Part shown: positions 61,486-64,000 of the stretch, piece by piece
Layout of the letters: each line of letters opens with the position of its first letter
How positions within the stretch are numbered: position 1 is the stretch's first letter
NCBI RefSeq assembly: GCF_021654575.1
Contig: NZ_AP024488.1
Coordinates: 5,421,501 to 5,485,500 of the forward strand
Length of the DNA: 64,000 bases
Origin: Desulfoluna limicola
GTDB lineage: Bacteria > Desulfobacterota > Desulfobacteria > Desulfobacterales > Desulfolunaceae
Reading direction: 5' to 3'
Notes under the pieces: model-generated
Databases searched by the model: none
Told to the model about the DNA's origin: nothing
What the model saw: only the letters and a program-made list of their open reading frames with translations
Translations under genes and position numbers: made by a program

Positions 61486-62490
61486 ATGGACGTAAAAATG
61501 AACGGCAACCTGCCCAAGGCGGAGTTGCATCTGCATATTGAAGGAACCCTGGAGCCGGAGCTGATGTTTGCCCTGGCAGAGCGAAACGGCATCAAGCTCC
61601 CCTACAAAGACACGGAAGCGATCCGCGCCGCCTACCAGTTCACCAACCTCCAGAGTTTCCTGGATATTTATTATGCAGGCGCTGGCGTGCTTCAGACCTC
61701 CCGGGACTTTTACGATCTCACCTGGGCTTATCTTGAGCGCTGCAAGGCCGATAACGTGGTCCACACCGAGATCTTTTTCGACCCCCAGACCCACACGGAG
61801 CGGGGCATCGACTTTGAAACGGTTCTGGAGGGCATTGACGGGGCGCTTTCCGATGCAAAAGAGAAGCTGGGGATCACAAGCCACATCATCATGTCGTTTC
61901 TTCGTCACCTCTCCGAAGAGAGCGCCATGGAGACCCTGGAGATGGCCCTGCCCTACAAAGATCGCATGATCGGTGTGGGACTCGACTCCTCCGAGGCCGG
62001 ATTTCCTCCCGAGATGTTTGAGCGGGTTTTCGCCAAGGCACGCAAAGCGGGGTTTATTCCCATGGCACACGCCGGGGAGGAGGGGCCTCCCGAGTACATC
62101 CACCAGGCCCTGGAGCTCCTGAAGGTGGTGCGTATCGACCACGGGGTCAGGGCCATTGAAGACCCCAAACTCATGGAGCGCCTTATTGCCGAGCGGATGC
62201 CCCTGACTGTCTGCCCCCTCTCCAACGTGAAGCTGAAGGTCTTCGAAACACTCGCCGACCACAACATCCTGGACATGCTTGATCAGGGTGCTTGCGTGAC
62301 GGTGAACTCGGACGACCCCGCCTATTTCGGCGGCTACATGAACGCCAACTTCGAAGGGCTGGTCAATGAACTGGGCATGACCGAAACCCAGGCCCGCCGC
62401 CTGGCCGCCAACAGCTTCGAAGCCAGCTTCCTGCCCGAGGCAGAGAAAAAGGCGTGGATGGCCAAAGCCCTGGGAAACGGCGGGGCATAA
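61486..62490 (+). CDS. Adenine deaminase (adenosine deaminase superfamily)
   Basis: 334 residues, AGGGAG before the ATG. Metal site: His15 and His17 (ELHLHIEG), a His in MAHAGEEGPPE (about 191), and the DD pair in VNSDDPAYFGG (about 277-278). The exact motif set (LTWAYLERCKADNVVHTEIFFDPQTHT, VRIDHGVRAIEDPKLM) is that of the bacterial adenine deaminases such as the Pseudomonas type, not of adenosine deaminase. It converts adenine to hypoxanthine for purine salvage. Followed by a repeat and heptanucleotide array 4. Confidence 0.87.
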   Translation: MDVKMNGNLPKAELHLHIEGTLEPELMFALAERNGIKLPYKDTEAIRAAYQFTNLQSFLDIYYAGAGVLQTSRDFYDLTWAYLERCKADNVVHTEIFFDPQTHTERGIDFETVLEGIDGALSDAKEKLGITSHIIMSFLRHLSEESAMETLEMALPYKDRMIGVGLDSSEAGFPPEMFERVFAKARKAGFIPMAHAGEEGPPEYIHQALELLKVVRIDHGVRAIEDPKLMERLIAERMPLTVCPLSNVKLKVFETLADHNILDMLDQGACVTVNSDDPAYFGGYMNANFEGLVNELGMTETQARRLAANSFEASFLPEAEKKAWMAKALGNGGA

Positions 62491-62497
62491 AACAAGA

Positions 62498-62580
62498 GCC
62501 TCCGGCGGCGAGGTGAGCCACCTCGAAAGCGGGTTGCAGATGCGCTTTGCCCCTCGTTCCTCGGGACAAATCACATCTGC
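62498..62580 (+). repeat. Modular palindromic repeat, full copy
   Basis: GCCTCCGGCGGC, CGAGGTGAGCCACCTCG, GAAAGCGGGTTGCAGATGC, CCCCTCGTTCCTCGGG. It starts 8 bases after the stop and is followed by a CAAACTTTTG-class remnant near 62640. Confidence 0.8.
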
Positions 62581-62711
62581 CTTCAAACCTGAAGTTATCG
62601 GGTTCACCCATGAAAACTTGTTTACCAAACCCATTATTTCAGGTCAGGTAAACGTTTGACCCCCGAAGGCTCAGATTGATCTGAATAGTTACCCTTTTTT
62701 TATGTTTTAGC

Positions 62712-62740
62712 TTGACGCTGTTGCAGCGGATCGATACGCG
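62712..62740 (+). promoter_or_regulatory. Promoter-like box before heptanucleotide array 4
   Basis: TTGACG (62712-62717), 17 bases, TACGCG (62735-62740), directly before the array. Confidence 0.35.
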
Positions 62741-62742
62741 CC

Positions 62743-63005
62743 CTTTAGCCTTTAGCCTTTAGCCTTTAGCCTTTAGCCTTTAGCCTTTAGCCTTTAGCCT
62801 TTAGCCTTTAGCCTTTAGCCTTTAGCCTTTAGCCTTTAGCCTTTAGCCTTTAGCCTTTAGCCTTTAGCCTTTAGCCTTTAGCCTTTAGCCTTTAGCCTTT
62901 AGCCTTTAGCCTTTAGCCTTTAGCCTTTAGCCTTTAGCCTTTAGCCTTTAGCCTTTAGCCTTTAGCCTTTAGCCTTTAGCCTTTAGCCTTTAGCCTTTAG
63001 CCTTT
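62743..63005 (+). repeat. Heptanucleotide tandem array 4 (CCTTTAG)n
   Basis: 263 bases, about 37.5 perfect copies, the longest of the four arrays, with unit CCTTTAG in place of CCCTTAG. An intrinsic terminator follows within a few bases. Confidence 0.95.
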
Positions 63006-63008
63006 CAT

Positions 63009-63043
63009 AAGCCCCTCGGACTCAATATGAGCTCGAGGGGCTT
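63009..63043 (+). terminator. Intrinsic terminator after array 4
   Basis: A 10-bp stem AAGCCCCTCG/CGAGGGGCTT with a 15-base loop, followed by TTTTTG. Perfect Rho-independent form, ending any transcript that crosses the array. Confidence 0.9.
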
Positions 63044-63183
63044 TTTTGTTTTCAGAGGCGGCAAAAAAGCTCTTGTTATTTAACCATGAAGCTTTTGTCT
63101 TGCTTGGATTTGTGAGATGATGAAAGAAAAGTTTGGGTAGCCTAAAAATATTGTTGATTGGAAGTTTGATTTGGGTTAAGTAG

Positions 63184-63400
63184 TTCCTCGATGTGGAACA
63201 ACTGAGCGGGCCAAGGGGTGGACCCTGGCTCGGAAAATGAGGATGGCCTCCCGGATGAGGCTGTTTTTGTCAGGAAGAAAGGGAGCATGGAAAACCCATG
63301 CCGACGACACGCCGAGGTTCCACCGGCGTGTTCGGGATTTTCCTGAAGATGAATGATTGAATCAGTGGGCTGCCGGCCAAGGCAGCCTTTTGTTGGAGGA
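63184..63400 (+). ncRNA. Structured leader, possible Moco-type riboswitch
   Basis: Several hairpins in series: AGTTCC/GGAAC, a GGGCCAAGGG-type stem, GCATGG/CCATGC with an A-rich loop, ACACGCCG/CGGCGTGT, then GGCTGCC/GGCAGCC followed by TTTTG (63368-63391), which looks like a terminator overlapping the ribosome site. The words GGCCTCCCGG, CATGCCGACGA and TTCGGGA are, as I recall, typical of the molybdenum/tungsten-cofactor riboswitch. The downstream gene looks like an iron-binding protein, so the ligand is open. Confidence 0.45.
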
Positions 63401-63403
63401 ATG

Positions 63404-64000
63404 ATGAAGATTTTACTCAGCGCACTTTGCGCCGCCATGGTCACCTTTACCGGTTTGTCCCAAGCCTTTTCCCAGGAGCTCGTGGTCTATTCGGCCCGTA
63501 AGGAACACCTGATCAAGCCCCTGTTTGACGCCTACGAAAAGAAGACCGGCGTTACCGTCAAGTACATCACTGGCAAAGCCCCGGTTCTTCTCGAGCGCCT
63601 CAAGTCCGAAGGTGCCCAGACCCCTGCCGACCTTCTCATGACCGTGGACGCGGGGAACCTCTGGCATGCGGCCAATGAGGGTGTTCTTCAGCCTGTTTCT
63701 TCCAGTGTCCTTGAGGCCAATGTCCCGGAAAGCTTGAGGGACCCCGAGAACCGATGGTTCGGTCTCTCAAAGCGTGCCCGCACCATCGTCTACAGCACCG
63801 AGCGCGTGACCCCCTACGAGTTGAGCACCTATGAGAGCCTTGCCGACTCAGACTGGAAGGGACGCCTTATCCTGCGAACGTCCAAGAAAGTCTATAACCA
63901 GTCCCTCGTTGCCATGCTCATGGCCGAGCATGGAGAGAAGAAGACGGAAGAGCTCGTGAAGGGCTGGGTGAGCAACCTTGCCGCACCCCCCTTCTCCAGC
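63404..64000 (+). CDS. Iron(III) ABC transporter substrate-binding protein (3' end cut off)
   Basis: At least 199 residues, running off the right edge. Start at ATG 63404 (ATG 63401 is adjacent) with GGAGGA upstream. Signal peptide 1-23 (ILLSALCAAMVTFTGLSQAFS). FbpA/FutA-type opening LVVYSARKEHLIKPLFDAYEKKTGV and TGKAPVLLERLKSEG, with a later RTIVYSTERVTPYEL. The family binds Fe(III) in the periplasm for an ABC importer. Permease genes should follow outside the window. Expression probably depends on the structured leader at 63184-63400. Confidence 0.85.
   Translation, partial: MKILLSALCAAMVTFTGLSQAFSQELVVYSARKEHLIKPLFDAYEKKTGVTVKYITGKAPVLLERLKSEGAQTPADLLMTVDAGNLWHAANEGVLQPVSSSVLEANVPESLRDPENRWFGLSKRARTIVYSTERVTPYELSTYESLADSDWKGRLILRTSKKVYNQSLVAMLMAEHGEKKTEELVKGWVSNLAAPPFSS

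Noticed and set aside
61444..62634. 396-residue minus-strand frame opposite adenine deaminase
   Set aside because: Shadow of the clear deaminase frame.
1..64000. tRNA or rRNA genes
   Set aside because: No tRNA cloverleaf or rRNA sequence was recognised by eye; a tRNAscan run would be decisive.

Overview
The window reads as chromosomal DNA of a strictly anaerobic Desulfobacterota (former Deltaproteobacteria, Desulfobacterales-like) bacterium. Pointers are a small siroheme sulfite reductase, a HypD-type glycyl radical enzyme with its activase, a DUF362 ferredoxin protein, the TIGR03545/TIGR03546 pair, many hybrid sensor kinases and c-di-GMP proteins, and GC-rich single-gene transcription units separated by repeat-rich spacers. 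The genus cannot be fixed from the sequence alone.

Layout. 1-7.3 kb: the end of a MrfA-type helicase fused to a MrfB-type exonuclease, a large hybrid histidine kinase and an HD-GYP protein. 7.7-13.6 kb: a cysteine/methionine block, cysK and cysE-like on the minus strand, divergent from a two-CW HTH regulator followed by metY-like, metX and metW. 14-22.5 kb: a MOSC protein, an NtrBC-like kinase/regulator pair, a hybrid kinase-HPt with an overlapping receiver-GGDEF gene, and a GNAT. 22.7-26.5 kb: hypD-like dehydratase and its radical-SAM activase. 26.8-39.3 kb: a haloalkane dehalogenase-like hydrolase, AMMECR1, a DUF6485-like small protein, U32 peptidase, a membrane diguanylate cyclase, a Bcr/CflA-type exporter, a small siroheme sulfite reductase and an acyl-CoA synthetase. 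40.06-43.15 kb: an AT-rich foreign island. 43.2-64 kb: a C39-like peptidase, CSD-DUF1294, an HD protein, an MCP, a haem-type sensor, gamma-carbonic anhydrase, an acetate-type transporter, DUF362, TauE/SafE, the TIGR03545/03546 pair, a CsgG-like lipoprotein, adenine deaminase, and an iron-binding protein running off the right edge behind a structured leader.

The main discovery is the island at 40.06-43.15 kb. Three head-to-tail integron gene cassettes, each ended by a recognisable attC site, carry a Shedu (SduA) nuclease, a TIR-domain protein and a DUF3626 protein. There is no integron integrase in the window, so this is an orphan attC cluster (CALIN) loaded with at least two antiphage-type genes. 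Cassette boundaries were cross-checked: the first bases of each cassette are the complement of the R'' box at its own far end (exact for cassettes 1 and 3, one mismatch for cassette 2).

The second theme is repeats. Some 40 modular palindromic elements begin with GCCTCCGGCGGC at gene ends, contain a hairpin with loop CCTCGTTCCTCGG, and in places form intrinsic terminators or supply stop codons. Four arrays of a 7-base unit (GCCCTTA, GCCCTTG or CCTTTAG, 5 to 38 copies) each lie directly after a TTGAC(A/G)-N16/17-TA promoter-like box. Three copies of a 140-150 bp MITE-like element are also present. The foreign cassette island is free of all of these, which supports recent arrival.
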